Positions 1 to 8,783 of a DNA stretch of 64,000 nt are shown here, one piece after another. A model generated the notes under the pieces. It did not search any database, had not been told where the DNA came from, and saw nothing but the letters and a program-made list of their open reading frames with translations. Location: the NCBI RefSeq assembly GCF_002803065.1, contig NZ_NNBL01000006.1, forward strand, positions 186,001 through 250,000, read 5' to 3'. This DNA is from Streptomyces sp. CB01635 (GTDB taxonomy: Bacteria > Actinomycetota > Actinomycetes > Streptomycetales > Streptomycetaceae). Position numbers and translations under genes: made by a program. Position 1 is the first letter of the stretch. Each line of letters opens with the position of its first letter.

Positions 1-1019
1 TTCATCGAACCGTCCGGGGTGTGCGAAGGCCCGGTGAGGACCTCCTCCGTCGTACCGACGGTCCCGAGGTCGACCTTCTTGCCGCGCGGCACGTCCTCGT
101 GGACGGCCTCCATGCCCCAGTGGTGGCCCTTGCCGGGCGCGTCCGTGGCGCGCGCCAGCGGGGAGCCCATCATCACGGCGTCGGCGCCGCAGGCGATGGC
201 CTTCGGCAGGTCGCCGGACCAGCCCACGCCACCGTCGGCGATCACGTGCACGTACCGGCCGCCGGACTCGTCCATGTAGTCGCGGCGGGCGGCGGCCACA
301 TCGGCCACGGCGGTCGCCATCGGCACCTGGATGCCCAGCACGTTGCGCGTGGTGTGCGCGGCGCCGCCACCGAAGCCGACGAGCACACCGGCCGCGCCGG
401 TGCGCATCAGGTGCAGCGCGGCCGTGTACGTGGCGCAGCCGCCCACGATGACCGGCACGTCGAGCTCGTAGATGAACTGCTTCAGGTTCAGCGGCTCGGC
501 GGCGCCGGAGACGTGCTCGGCGGACACGGTGGTCCCCCGGATCACGAAGATGTCGACACCCGCGTCCACGACCGCCTTGGAGAACTGGGCGGTGCGCTGC
601 GGCGACAGCGCGGCGGCGGTGACGACACCGGAGTCGCGCACCTCCTTGATGCGCTGCCCGATCAGCTCCTCCTTGATGGGAGCCTCGTAGATCTCCTGGA
701 GGCGGCGTGTGGCGCTCTCCGTGTCCAGCTCGCCGATCTCGTCGAGGAGCGGCTGCGGGTCCTCGTAGCGGGTCCACAGGCCCTCGAGGTTCAGCACGCC
801 GAGGCCACCGAGCTCCCCGATCCGGATGGCGGTGGCCGGCGACACGACCGAGTCCATGGGAGCGGCCAGGAACGGCAGCTCAAAGCGGTAGGCGTCGATC
901 TGCCAGGCGATCGAGACCTCCTTCGGGTCGCGCGTACGGCGGCTCGGTACGACGGCGATGTCGTCGAAGGCGTACGCCCGGCGGCCGCGCTTGCCGCGCC
1001 CGATCTCGATCTCAGTCAC
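1..1019 (-). CDS. guaB3: GuaB3 family IMP dehydrogenase-related protein (C-terminus cut off)
   Basis: The GTG start (1019-1017) opens MTEIEIGRGKRGRRAYAFDD, the typical N-terminus of the actinobacterial GuaB3/IMPDH-like paralogue that sits next to guaB. About 339 codons are in the window and the stop lies beyond the left edge; family members are around 370 residues, so only a short C-terminal piece is missing. It is an IMPDH/GMPR TIM-barrel protein without CBS domains; its exact reaction is not certain from sequence. It lies 114 bp downstream of guaB on the same strand, but a strong hairpin at 1076-1110 separates them, so it probably has its own promoter or is reached only by read-through. Confidence 0.88.
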   Translation of the reverse strand, partial: MTEIEIGRGKRGRRAYAFDDIAVVPSRRTRDPKEVSIAWQIDAYRFELPFLAAPMDSVVSPATAIRIGELGGLGVLNLEGLWTRYEDPQPLLDEIGELDTESATRRLQEIYEAPIKEELIGQRIKEVRDSGVVTAAALSPQRTAQFSKAVVDAGVDIFVIRGTTVSAEHVSGAAEPLNLKQFIYELDVPVIVGGCATYTAALHLMRTGAAGVLVGFGGGAAHTTRNVLGIQVPMATAVADVAAARRDYMDESGGRYVHVIADGGVGWSGDLPKAIACGADAVMMGSPLARATDAPGKGHHWGMEAVHEDVPRGKKVDLGTVGTTEEVLTGPSHTPDGSM

Positions 1020-1075
1020 GTGTGTGGCCTTTCCCTCTGCGTTTCAGCGCCTTCCAGTATCCCCGACATACGCGC

Positions 1076-1110
1076 CAGGGGCGGCCCCGGGAACCCCGGG
1101 GCCGCCCCTG
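1076..1110 (-). terminator. Perfect 16-bp stem-loop between guaB and guaB3
   Basis: Arms 1076-1091 and 1095-1110 are perfectly complementary with a 3-nt loop. It lies just past the guaB stop (1134) and before the guaB3 start, where an intrinsic terminator or attenuator would be. There is no clear U-tract, as is common in Streptomyces. Confidence 0.7.
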
Positions 1111-1133
1111 GCCCTGTCTTCGACTGTCGGCGA

Positions 1134-2639
1134 CTACTTGCTGCGGCTGTAGTTCGGCGCTTCGACCGTCATCTGAATGTCGTGCGGGTGGCTCTCCTTG
1201 AGGCCCGCGGACGTGATCCGCACGAACCGGCCCTTGGTCTCCATCTCGTCGATGGAGGCGGCACCCACATAGCCCATCGTCTGGCGCAGGCCGCCGACGA
1301 GCTGGTGCAGCACGTTGGCCAGCGGGCCGCGGTAGGGCACCTGACCCTCGATGCCCTCGGGCACGAGCTTGTCGTCGGAGGCGACCTCGGCCTGGAAGTA
1401 GCGGTCCTTGGAATACGACCGGCCCTGCCCACGGGACTGCATCGCCCCGAGGGAACCCATGCCGCGGTACGACTTGAACTGCTTGCCGTTGATGAACATC
1501 AGCTCGCCCGGGGACTCCTCACAGCCCGCGAGAAGGCTGCCCAGCATCACCGTGTCGGCACCGGCGGCGAGCGCCTTGCCGATGTCACCGGAGTACTGCA
1601 GACCGCCGTCACCGATGACCGGGACACCGGCGGCACGCGCGGCGAGAGCCGCCTCGTAGATCGCGGTGACCTGCGGGACACCGATACCGGCGACCACGCG
1701 CGTGGTGCAGATGGAGCCGGGGCCCACACCGACCTTCACGCCGTCGACACCGGCGTCGATCAGGGCCTGCGCGCCGTCACGCGTCGCGACGTTGCCGCCG
1801 ATGACGTCGACGCCGACGCTGGACTTGATCTTCGCCATCCAGTTCAGCGCGTTGCTGTTGTGTCCGTGCGACGTGTCGACGATGAGGAAGTCCGCGCCCG
1901 CCTCGGCCAGCGCCTGAGCGCGCTCCAGGGCCTCAGGGCTGGCGCCCACCGCGGCACCGACGAGGAGGCGGCCCTCGGCGTCCTTCGCGGCGTTCGGGTA
2001 CTGCTCGGCCTTCACGAAGTCCTTGACCGTGATGAGGCCCTTGAGGACGCCCGCGTCGTCGACCAGCGGAAGCTTCTCGATCTTGTGGCGGCGCAGCAGC
2101 TCCATGGCGTCGACGCCGGAGATGCCGACCTTGCCGGTCACGAGCGGCATCGGCGTCATGACCTCGCGCACCTGCCGGCTGCGGTCGGACTCGAACGCCA
2201 TGTCGCGGTTGGTGACGATGCCGAGCAGCTTGCCCGCCGGGTCGGTCACCGGGACGCCGCTGATGCGGAACTTCGCACAGAGCGCGTCGGCCTCGGCCAG
2301 CGTCGCGTCCGGGTGCACGGTGATCGGGTCGGTCACCATGCCGGACTCGGAACGCTTCACGAGGTCGACCTGGTTGACCTGGTCCTCGATCGACAGGTTG
2401 CGGTGCAGCACGCCGACGCCACCCTGCCGCGCCATGGCGATGGCCATGCGGGACTCGGTGACCTTGTCCATCGCCGCCGACAGCAGCGGAATGTTCACGC
2501 GCACGTTGCGGGAGATGCGGGACGAGGTGTCGACCGCGTTCGGGAGGACCTCGGACGCGCCCGGCAGCAGCAGCACGTCGTCGTAGGTCAGCCCGAGTGT
2601 CGCGAATTTCTCGGGCACTCCGTCGACGTTTGCAGTCAT
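1134..2639 (-). CDS. guaB: IMP dehydrogenase
   Basis: A 501-residue protein that oxidises IMP to XMP with NAD+, the first committed step of GMP synthesis in the cytosol. The TIM barrel is interrupted by a Bateman module of two CBS domains (about residues 101-215). The active-site loop GVGPGSICTTR puts the catalytic Cys near residue 311. The N-terminus (FATLGLTYDDVLLLPG) is complete and the length is normal. It is next to shbA, bldM and whiD, the same neighbourhood as in S. coelicolor (SCO4767-SCO4771). Confidence 0.97.
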   Translation of the reverse strand: MTANVDGVPEKFATLGLTYDDVLLLPGASEVLPNAVDTSSRISRNVRVNIPLLSAAMDKVTESRMAIAMARQGGVGVLHRNLSIEDQVNQVDLVKRSESGMVTDPITVHPDATLAEADALCAKFRISGVPVTDPAGKLLGIVTNRDMAFESDRSRQVREVMTPMPLVTGKVGISGVDAMELLRRHKIEKLPLVDDAGVLKGLITVKDFVKAEQYPNAAKDAEGRLLVGAAVGASPEALERAQALAEAGADFLIVDTSHGHNSNALNWMAKIKSSVGVDVIGGNVATRDGAQALIDAGVDGVKVGVGPGSICTTRVVAGIGVPQVTAIYEAALAARAAGVPVIGDGGLQYSGDIGKALAAGADTVMLGSLLAGCEESPGELMFINGKQFKSYRGMGSLGAMQSRGQGRSYSKDRYFQAEVASDDKLVPEGIEGQVPYRGPLANVLHQLVGGLRQTMGYVGAASIDEMETKGRFVRITSAGLKESHPHDIQMTVEAPNYSRSK

Positions 2640-2852
2640 GACACCTTCCCCAAATGGCCTTGATCGGTGCGGATGTCCATGCTAACGGGATCCGGAGGTG
2701 TCTCATTCCACGATCAAGATCACCAAGCAGATTTGTACGTTCACACGTGTGCGGCCCGCGCCCTGCACAGGGGGAGTCCCACGCGCGCGTGGCGCGTCTC
2801 ACTCATCGGGTCACTGCTTGGGGCGCTGCTTGAAGCACTGCTCTGCTCGCAC

Positions 2853-2891
2853 TCGCTGTTTCGGCTCGCTGTTTCGGCTCGCCGCTTCGGC
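2853..2891. repeat. Three tandem 13-bp repeats downstream of shbA
   Basis: TCGCTGTTTCGGC occurs twice exactly (2853-2865, 2866-2878) and a third time with two changes (2879-2891). The array abuts the shbA stop codon (2892-2894) and lies in the 252-bp shbA/guaB gap. It could be a slippage-derived minisatellite; no function can be assigned. Confidence 0.8.
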
Positions 2892-3566
2892 TCACTGCTC
2901 GGCGAGCGCCCGCAGTCGGCTGAGTGCGCGGTGCTGGGCGACGCGGACGGCACCCGGCGACATGCCGAGCATCTGTCCCGTCTCCTCGGCGGTGAGGCCG
3001 ACGGCGATACGGAGCAGCAGCAGCTCGCGCTGGTTCTCCGGAAGGTTGGCGAGGAGCTTCTTCGCCCACTCCGCATCGCTGCTGAGCAGGGCCCGCTCCT
3101 CCGGTCCGAGCGAGTCGTCGGGCCGCTCCGGCATCTCGTCGGAGGGCACGGCGGTGGAACCGGGATGCCGCATGGCGGCGCGCTGCAGATCGGCGACCTT
3201 GTGCGCGGCGATGGCGAAGACGAACGCCTCGAAGGGGCGCCCGGTGTCCTTGTAGCGCGGCAGCGCGAGGAGCACCGCGACGCAGACTTCCTGCGCGAGA
3301 TCCTCCACGAAGTGCCGTGCGTCACCCGGCAGTCGGGTCAGACGGCTGCGGCAGTAGCGGATCGCGAGGGGGTGGACGTGCGCGAGAAGGTCGTGCGTGG
3401 CCTGCTCGTCGCCCTCGACTGCGCTGTGGACCAGTGCACCGATGGCTCCTGGGCCGGCTGCCTCGTCGTCGCGCATCGGTCCATGGTGCCTTGGCGGCGT
3501 CCGGTCCGTGGCACCGCGTCCGTAGTTGTGCACTGAAGCGTTATGAGCAGGTGCGCCGGAACTCAT
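2892..3566 (-). CDS. shbA: ECF-like RNA polymerase sigma factor ShbA
   Basis: A 224-residue sigma-70 family protein with regions 2 and 4 but no sigma 1.1 or 3. Region 2 is around YCRSRLTR...FVEDLAQEVCVAVLLALPRY and region 4 around LPENQRELLLLRIAVGLTAEETGQ. In S. griseus the orthologue ShbA drives transcription of the principal sigma gene hrdB, and it occupies the same place between guaB and bldM (SCO4769 in S. coelicolor). I chose the ATG at 3566 because GGGGAGGG precedes it; an upstream GTG at 3617 has no ribosome-binding site, and a later ATG at 3476 is also possible. Confidence 0.85.
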   Translation of the reverse strand: MSSGAPAHNASVHNYGRGATDRTPPRHHGPMRDDEAAGPGAIGALVHSAVEGDEQATHDLLAHVHPLAIRYCRSRLTRLPGDARHFVEDLAQEVCVAVLLALPRYKDTGRPFEAFVFAIAAHKVADLQRAAMRHPGSTAVPSDEMPERPDDSLGPEERALLSSDAEWAKKLLANLPENQRELLLLRIAVGLTAEETGQMLGMSPGAVRVAQHRALSRLRALAEQ

Positions 3567-3669
3567 CTCGTGCGCCCTCCCCTTCCGCTCGACCGACTCG
3601 TCCCTGAGGAACTCCACAACTCAAGGATGCGGCATGTCCGGCGAAACGAGGACCGGCGGCCGTCCGCAG

Positions 3670-3695
3670 CCCCGTCCGCCCTGGGGCGGACGGGG
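3670..3695 (-). terminator. 12-bp stem-loop between bldM and shbA
   Basis: Arms 3670-3681 and 3684-3695 pair perfectly with only two bases between them. It lies after the bldM stop (3730) and before the shbA start, and is the likely bldM terminator. Confidence 0.6.
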
Positions 3696-3729
3696 ATCGC
3701 TGTGCCCCCGCGGCGGCGCATCGTGGGCC

Positions 3730-4341
3730 TTAGCGGACAAGGCCCCAGCGGAATCCGAGCGCCACGGCGTGCGCGCGGTCCGAGGCGCCGAGCTTCTTGA
3801 AGAGGCGGCGTGCGTGCGTCTTGACCGTGTCCTCGGAGAGGAAGAGCTCGCGCCCGATCTCCGCGTTGGACCGGCCGTGGCTCATGCCCTCGAGCACCTG
3901 GATCTCACGCGCCGTGAGCGTCGGCGCCGCACCCATCTCGGCCGACCGCAGTCTGCGCGGCGCGAGCCGCCACGTCGGGTCGGCGAGCGCCTGCGTGACC
4001 GTGGCGCGCAGTTCGGCGCGCGAGGCGTCCTTGTGCAGATAGCCGCGGGCACCGGCCGCGACGGCGAGCGCGACACCGTCCAGGTCCTCGGCCACGGTGA
4101 GCATGATGATGCGCGCACCGGGATCGGCGGACAGCAGCCGCCGGACCGTCTCGACGCCACCCAGACCGGGCATGCGTACGTCCATCAGAATCAGGTCCGA
4201 GCGGTCGGCGCCCCAGCGGCGGAGTACTTCCTCGCCGTTGGCCGCGGTCGTCACGCGCTCCACGCCGGGGACGGTCGCGACCGCGCGGCGGAGCGCTTCT
4301 CGGGCAAGCGGGGAGTCGTCGCAGACGAGGACGGATGTCAT
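3730..4341 (-). CDS. bldM: Developmental response regulator BldM
   Basis: A 203-residue NarL/FixJ-type regulator. Receiver domain: MTSVLVCDDSPLAREALRRA at the start, then LILMDVRMPG with the pocket Asp near residue 54. The C-terminal LuxR-type HTH is TLTAREIQVLEGMSHGRSNAEIG...TVKTHARRLF. BldM is an atypical response regulator needed for aerial growth and sporulation in Streptomyces; it acts as a homodimer on early genes and as a heterodimer with WhiI on late ones. The frame is open further upstream, but the ATG at 4341 matches the known protein start. A sigma-BldN-type promoter lies about 125 bp upstream. Confidence 0.97.
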   Translation of the reverse strand: MTSVLVCDDSPLAREALRRAVATVPGVERVTTAANGEEVLRRWGADRSDLILMDVRMPGLGGVETVRRLLSADPGARIIMLTVAEDLDGVALAVAAGARGYLHKDASRAELRATVTQALADPTWRLAPRRLRSAEMGAAPTLTAREIQVLEGMSHGRSNAEIGRELFLSEDTVKTHARRLFKKLGASDRAHAVALGFRWGLVR

Positions 4342-4723
4342 GACCGTCCTCCGCAGCTGATGCGCGTCACCTTGGGCCTCCAGGCTGGTACGAATCGTCA
4401 CCTGTGCGGTCGACGCTCTCGGACACTTGCCCGAGCGCTTGTTCTTTCAACCGCCTCCGCACTCTCAACGACGGTCACCCGAAAGAGTTACGGGTTCGGC
4501 GGTCTGCTTCGGCACTCTACGTGAGGGACCGGATACAGAGCAGTCGGCGCAAGCGATCCCCCAGGTTTCGCCACAAGGCATGCCCCATTTAGCCGTTTTT
4601 CTTCACTTTCAGTGGTGTCTGAGGCTAGATTCGTAATGAGTCATATTTTCATCTCCTTAGACAGTAGATGTACGGTTCTTGGGCACCGTATCCGCGTCAG
4701 AACGGCTACAAGGGGACACAGCA
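4342..4723. other. Divergent bldM/whiD intergenic region (382 bp)
   Basis: No gene is seen here. The region is more A+T-rich than its surroundings, especially about 4590-4680. It holds the bldM promoter at 4465-4492 and, presumably, the whiD promoters nearer 4600-4690, which I cannot define from sequence alone. Confidence 0.7.
4465..4492 (-). promoter_or_regulatory. Sigma-BldN-type promoter of bldM (bldMp1)
   Basis: On the minus strand CGTAAC (4492-4487) is followed after exactly 16 bp by CGTTGA (4470-4465). Both hexamers match the published sigma-BldN consensus without mismatch. Transcription would begin near 4457, giving a leader of about 115 nt before the bldM ATG. S. coelicolor bldMp1 is a known sigma-BldN target. 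Confidence 0.88.
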
Positions 4724-5062
4724 ATGGCAGATTTCTCCCGCCTTCCCGGACCGAACGCAGATCTATGGGACTGGCAGCTCCTCGCGGCCTGCCGCGGGGT
4801 GGACAGCTCGCTCTTCTTCCATCCGGAGGGAGAGCGGGGAGCGGCGCGCAGCGCGCGCGAGAACTCGGCCAAAGAGGTCTGCATGAGGTGTCCGGTGCGC
4901 GCGGAGTGCGCTGCTCATGCGCTCCAGGTACGCGAGCCGTACGGCGTGTGGGGCGGGCTGACCGAGGACGAGCGCGAGGAGCTCATGGGCCGCGCCCGCA
5001 ACCGGCTCGTCGCCGCCGCACCGGCGTCGGCGGGCGGCGCCCCGCCCGTGGTGAACAACTGA
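4724..5062 (+). CDS. whiD: WhiB-like iron-sulfur sporulation protein WhiD
   Basis: A 112-residue Wbl protein. Four cysteines at 23, 53, 56 and 62 (C-x29-C-x2-C-x5-C) should hold a [4Fe-4S] cluster, and YGVWGGL near residue 73 is the Wbl signature turn. WhiD is needed for late sporulation and sets spore size and wall thickness; Wbl proteins act through region 4 of the principal sigma factor. The ATG at 4724 is chosen because AAGGGGA lies 8-14 bp upstream and because it gives the known 112-residue length. It is divergent from bldM. Confidence 0.95.
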   Translation: MADFSRLPGPNADLWDWQLLAACRGVDSSLFFHPEGERGAARSARENSAKEVCMRCPVRAECAAHALQVREPYGVWGGLTEDEREELMGRARNRLVAAAPASAGGAPPVVNN

Positions 5063-5110
5063 CGGAAACGTTTCTTCACGGTGGGCACGCAGTGGCGTGC
5101 CCGCGGGCTT

Positions 5111-5147
5111 GTCAGGGCCCGATCACGGGTTCGTCAGGGCCCGATCA
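5111..5147. repeat. Short direct repeat at the whiD/LysR junction
   Basis: GTCAGGGCCCGATCA occurs at 5111-5125 and again at 5133-5147, a 22-bp period. The second copy carries the stop codon of the convergent LysR gene. It may come from replication slippage. Confidence 0.7.
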
Positions 5148-6095
5148 GCGGGCCGCGGCCCGCGCCAGGTGGTCGAGCGTGGCTGCCACGGCCGGCACCT
5201 GGGCCAGGTCGGGCAGTGTGAGGGCGACGATCTCGCGCTGCACAGCCGGCTCCACCGTCACTGTGCGTGCACCCTTGGGGCGTACGGACTCGATGGCGAG
5301 TTCCGGCAGGACCGCCACACCGAGGCCCGCGCCGACCAGGCCGATCACCGCCGGATAGTCGTCGGTCGCGAAGTCGATGCGCGGCGTGAATCCCGCACCC
5401 TCACAGACCTCCACCAGCTGCCGGCGACAGCGCGGGCAGCCCGCGATCCAGGGCTCGTCGGCCAGCTCGCCGATGGAGACCGCGTCGGACTTGGCGAGAC
5501 GGTGCCCCTCAGGGACAAGGCCGACGAGACGGTCGGCCAGCAGCGGACGTACGACGAGGTCGTCCCAGTCCTCCGCGGCCTGCGCCCCTTCTCCCACCCG
5601 TCTCCCACCACCGGCCTTGTCCTGAGACGCTTCGCGCCGCCCCTCATACCTGAAGGCCAGAGCCACGTCGCAGTCGCCCTCGCGCAGCATCTCGACCGAG
5701 CGCGGCGGCTCCGCCTCCACGAGGGAGACGCGGGTGCCGGGGTGCGCGGCGCGCAGGGCGGCCAGCGCGGTGGGGACGAGCGTGGAGCTGCCGCTCGGGA
5801 AGGAGACGAGGCGGACTCGGCCGGCGCGCAGACCCGCGATGGCAGCGACCTCTTCCTCCGCCGCGGTCAGCCCGGCCAGGATTCCCGCCGCGTGCCGCAC
5901 CAGAGCTTCACCCGCCTGGGTGAGGCGCATTTCGCGGCCGGTGCGGATGAGGAGCGGGGTGCCCGCCGAGGATTCGAGGGCCTTCATCTGCTGGCTGACC
6001 GCGGGCTGGGTGCAGCCCAGCTCGCGGGCGGCCGCCGAGAAGGAGCCGGTGGCGGCCACGGCGCGCAGGACACGGAGATGACGGGCCTCGATCAT
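5145..6095 (-). CDS. LysR family transcriptional regulator
   Basis: A 316-residue protein with an N-terminal winged HTH (about residues 3-62, FSAAARELGCTQPAVSQQMK) and a periplasmic-binding-protein-like effector domain (about 90-310). The effector domain carries a lineage-specific charged insertion (SQDKAGGGRRVGEGAQAAED, around 155-175) and a CPRC pair. It is divergent from the MOSC gene with an 80-bp gap, the usual LysR arrangement, so it may control that gene and itself. The ligand cannot be read from the sequence. Confidence 0.9.
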   Translation of the reverse strand: MIEARHLRVLRAVAATGSFSAAARELGCTQPAVSQQMKALESSAGTPLLIRTGREMRLTQAGEALVRHAAGILAGLTAAEEEVAAIAGLRAGRVRLVSFPSGSSTLVPTALAALRAAHPGTRVSLVEAEPPRSVEMLREGDCDVALAFRYEGRREASQDKAGGGRRVGEGAQAAEDWDDLVVRPLLADRLVGLVPEGHRLAKSDAVSIGELADEPWIAGCPRCRRQLVEVCEGAGFTPRIDFATDDYPAVIGLVGAGLGVAVLPELAIESVRPKGARTVTVEPAVQREIVALTLPDLAQVPAVAATLDHLARAAAR

Positions 6096-6175
6096 TCCTC
6101 AAGCATAAGGGAGCCTTGGATGCAACGGGAAATATTGCGTCGACGCTTTGGCGCCACGTCGCTTAGCGTGCCGTC

Positions 6176-6874
6176 ATGAAGCTTCTGTCTCTGAATGTGG
6201 GTCGCCCCGAGGCCAGCGAGCACACCGACCAGGCCGAGGGTGTGACCGGAATCGACAAGCAGGCGGTGCCGGGCCCCGTCCGGGTGGCGGCGCCCGGGCC
6301 CAAGGGGGTCGGCGCCAGCGGTCTCGAAGGGGACGCCGTGTGCGACATGCGCCATCACGGCGGCGACCACCAGGCGGTCTACGCCTTCGCTCGCGAGGAC
6401 CTCGACGAGTGGCAGGGCACGCTCGGCCGCGACCTGCGCAACGGCTCGTTCGGCGAGAACCTCACGACCGAGGGTGTCGACGTGACGGGCGCGAAGATCG
6501 GCGAGCGCTGGCGCGTCGGCTCCGACCTGGTCCTCGAGGTCGCCTCCGGCCGGATCCCCTGCCGCACGTTCCAGGGCCACCTCGGCGAGAAGGGGTGGGT
6601 CAAGCGTTTCACCGCGCGGGCCGCCCCGGGCGCGTATCTGCGAGTGATCGAGCCGGGCGCGATCCGGGCGGGCGACACGATCGAGATCGTGCACCGGCCC
6701 GACCACGAGGTGACCGTCGCCTTCCAGTTCCGCGCCGTCACGACCGAGCGGGAGCTGCTGCCGCGGCTGCTCGTCGCAGCGGACGTGCTCGACCCCGAGG
6801 CCGTCGAGACGGCTCGTATGTATGTGGCCAAGTACGGAGACGGGGGCGCGGGGGGCGACGCGACGCAGGGGTAG
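6176..6874 (+). CDS. MOSC domain-containing protein
   Basis: A 232-residue MOSC-domain (molybdenum cofactor sulfurase C-terminal) protein of the YiiM type. The family Cys is at about 129 in GRIPCRTFQGH, and DMRHHGGDHQAVYAF and SFGENLTTEGVDV are typical family blocks. Relatives take part in Moco-dependent reduction of N-hydroxylated compounds. It starts 80 bp from the divergent LysR gene, which may regulate it. Substrate is unknown. Confidence 0.87.
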   Translation: MKLLSLNVGRPEASEHTDQAEGVTGIDKQAVPGPVRVAAPGPKGVGASGLEGDAVCDMRHHGGDHQAVYAFAREDLDEWQGTLGRDLRNGSFGENLTTEGVDVTGAKIGERWRVGSDLVLEVASGRIPCRTFQGHLGEKGWVKRFTARAAPGAYLRVIEPGAIRAGDTIEIVHRPDHEVTVAFQFRAVTTERELLPRLLVAADVLDPEAVETARMYVAKYGDGGAGGDATQG

Positions 6875-7052
6875 AGCGGGCCTGGCCGCGTGGCGGTAAC
6901 GGACCTGGTCCGCACGGCGGTTGCGAGCCTGCCGCACTCGGGCGCAACACTCGCCGGACCACGCGCGGGGGGGCTTCCGGGCGCGGTCATGCCCACGGCG
7001 GTCACCGGGGGGTGTCCGGCGGATCATGGCCGGGGCCCCCTAGCCTGGCCTC

Positions 7053-7826
7053 ATGACTACCGCTCTGATTACGGGATCCACCTCGGGGATCGGTGCCGCG
7101 TTCGCGCGCCGGCTCGCCGCGGACGGCCACGACCTCGTCCTGGTGGCGCGTGACACCAAGCGGCTGCGGGAGCAGGCCACCGAGCTCCACGACCGGCACG
7201 GCATCGAGGCCGAGGTGCTCACGGCGGACCTCGCCACCGACGAGGGCATCGGCGCGGTCGAGGCACGGCTGACCGACCGCAAGCGTCCGGTGGACCTGCT
7301 GGTCAACAACGCGGGCTTCGGCAACAAGGGCCAGTACCTGGAGGTCCCGCTCGCCGACGAGTTGACGATGCTGAAGGTGCACTGCGAGGCGGTCCTGCGG
7401 CTCACGTCCGCCGCGGTGGCGCCGATGCGTGAGCGCGGCAGGGGCGGCGTGGTGAACGTGGCGTCGGTGGCGGCGTTCGTGCCGCGCGGGACGTACGGCG
7501 CGTCGAAGGCGTGGGTCGTGCAGTTCACGCAGGGCGCGGCACGGGACCTGGCCGGCAGCGGTGTGCGGCTGATGGCGCTCTGCCCGGGCTTCGTCCGTAC
7601 GGAGTTCCACGAGCGGGCCGCGATGGGCACCGACAACATTCCCAAGTGGATGTGGCTCGACGCCGACAAGCTGGTGGCGGCGGCGCTCTCCGACCTGGCG
7701 CGCGGCAAGTCGCTGTCGATCCCGGATCCGCGGTACAAGACGCTGATGGGCGTCGTGAAGCTCGCGCCGCGCGGGCTGCTCGGCGGGGTCACGGCGAAGA
7801 CGGGTCGCAAGTACGGCCCGCAGTAG
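7053..7826 (+). CDS. Short-chain dehydrogenase/reductase
   Basis: A 257-residue classical SDR. The nucleotide-binding motif TGSTSGIG is at 7-14, NNAG at about 85-88, and the catalytic set is Ser138, Tyr148 and Lys152 (YGASK). The family uses NAD(P)H to interconvert alcohols and ketones; this one belongs to the DltE/YqjQ-like group by overall layout (inference). Substrate unknown. It is a single gene with no obvious operon partner. Confidence 0.9.
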   Translation: MTTALITGSTSGIGAAFARRLAADGHDLVLVARDTKRLREQATELHDRHGIEAEVLTADLATDEGIGAVEARLTDRKRPVDLLVNNAGFGNKGQYLEVPLADELTMLKVHCEAVLRLTSAAVAPMRERGRGGVVNVASVAAFVPRGTYGASKAWVVQFTQGAARDLAGSGVRLMALCPGFVRTEFHERAAMGTDNIPKWMWLDADKLVAAALSDLARGKSLSIPDPRYKTLMGVVKLAPRGLLGGVTAKTGRKYGPQ

Positions 7827-7960
7827 GACGCGGCGGGTTCGGGGCCGGGGCAGGGAGTGCCTCGGCCCCGAACCCGATCCCGCCGGCTCGTTACACGGCG
7901 GTGGGAAGATAGGGCTGTCCGGACCTACGCAGGGGGCTCAGGGGGGCCGGAGGCGGCGTC

Positions 7961-8668
7961 ATGACGTTTGTGCAGGTCATCGACTGCAAGACCAGCCGAT
8001 TCGACGAGATGGACCAGCTCATGGACACATGGGCGGAGAAGTCCCAGGGGAAACGGACCGCGACGCACAGCGTCATCGGCAAGGACCGGTCCGACGACAC
8101 CCACTTCATCGAGATCGTCGAGTTCCCGTCGTACGAGGAGGCAATGCGGACCTCGAACCTTCCCGAGACCGACACGATCTTCCGGCAAATGGTCGCCCTC
8201 TGCGACGAGATGCCCACCTTCACCGATCTGGACGTGGTGCGGGACGAGCAGTTGTACGCGGGCAACGCGCGCCGGTTCTTCGAGACGGTCGCCACCGAGG
8301 GTGAACTGCCGCCGCTCGACGGCCTGCTCGCGGAGGACTACCACGGCCACGATCCCGGCAACGTGACGGACACCATCGGTCTCGACGCGACGCGGCGCGA
8401 GATCGAGATGTACCGCGGCGGGTTCGACTTCGAGTTCACCGTCGACGACCAGATCACCGAAGGCGACCGGGTGTGCACGCGGTGGACCTTCAGCGCCGAG
8501 CACAACGGCAACTTCATGGGGATCCCGGCGACGGGCAAGCAGGTCACGATGACCGGCGCGACCATCTTCCGGTTCCAGGGGGACGGGAAGATCGTCGAGG
8601 GCTGGTGGCACAACGACCGGCTGGGGCTGATGGCCCAGCTCGGCGCGCTCGACGAACTCGAGGGCTGA
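7961..8668 (+). CDS. Two-domain ABM-like / SnoaL-like ester cyclase protein
   Basis: A 235-residue protein. Residues 1-85 look like an antibiotic-biosynthesis-monooxygenase-type alpha/beta barrel (MTFVQVIDCKTSRFDEMDQL). Residues about 100-230 form a SnoaL-like/NTF2-fold ester cyclase domain (LLAEDYHGHDPGN, GNFMGIPATGKQVTMTG, IVEGWWHNDRLGLMAQLG). Such proteins bind small hydrophobic molecules, but activity cannot be inferred. It converges on groEL1, with a terminator in between. Confidence 0.75.
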   Translation: MTFVQVIDCKTSRFDEMDQLMDTWAEKSQGKRTATHSVIGKDRSDDTHFIEIVEFPSYEEAMRTSNLPETDTIFRQMVALCDEMPTFTDLDVVRDEQLYAGNARRFFETVATEGELPPLDGLLAEDYHGHDPGNVTDTIGLDATRREIEMYRGGFDFEFTVDDQITEGDRVCTRWTFSAEHNGNFMGIPATGKQVTMTGATIFRFQGDGKIVEGWWHNDRLGLMAQLGALDELEG

Positions 8669-8696
8669 CCGGCGGCCGTGTCGCGGGGCGCAACGC

Positions 8697-8735
8697 CGAG
8701 GCCCGGCCCCGCGACAAGCGCGGAACCGGGCCTCG
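8697..8735. terminator. Bidirectional terminator between the SnoaL-like gene and groEL1
   Basis: Outer arms 8697-8706 and 8726-8735 pair over 10 bp, with an inner CCGCG/CGCGG stem (8709-8713, 8719-8723). It sits between the convergent stops at 8668 and 8784, so it can serve both genes. Confidence 0.75.
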
Positions 8736-8783
8736 TACGAACAGGCGCCAGTGCGACCGGCGCCGCACTGGTTGCTCAGTGCA

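Noticed and set aside
21..2663. 880-codon open frame on the plus strand across guaB and guaB3
   Set aside because: It is the antisense shadow of two well-identified minus-strand genes; high GC makes such frames common, and the predicted protein is low complexity.
2853..2891. CRISPR array
   Set aside because: Units are 13 bp and directly adjacent, with no spacers and no cas genes nearby.
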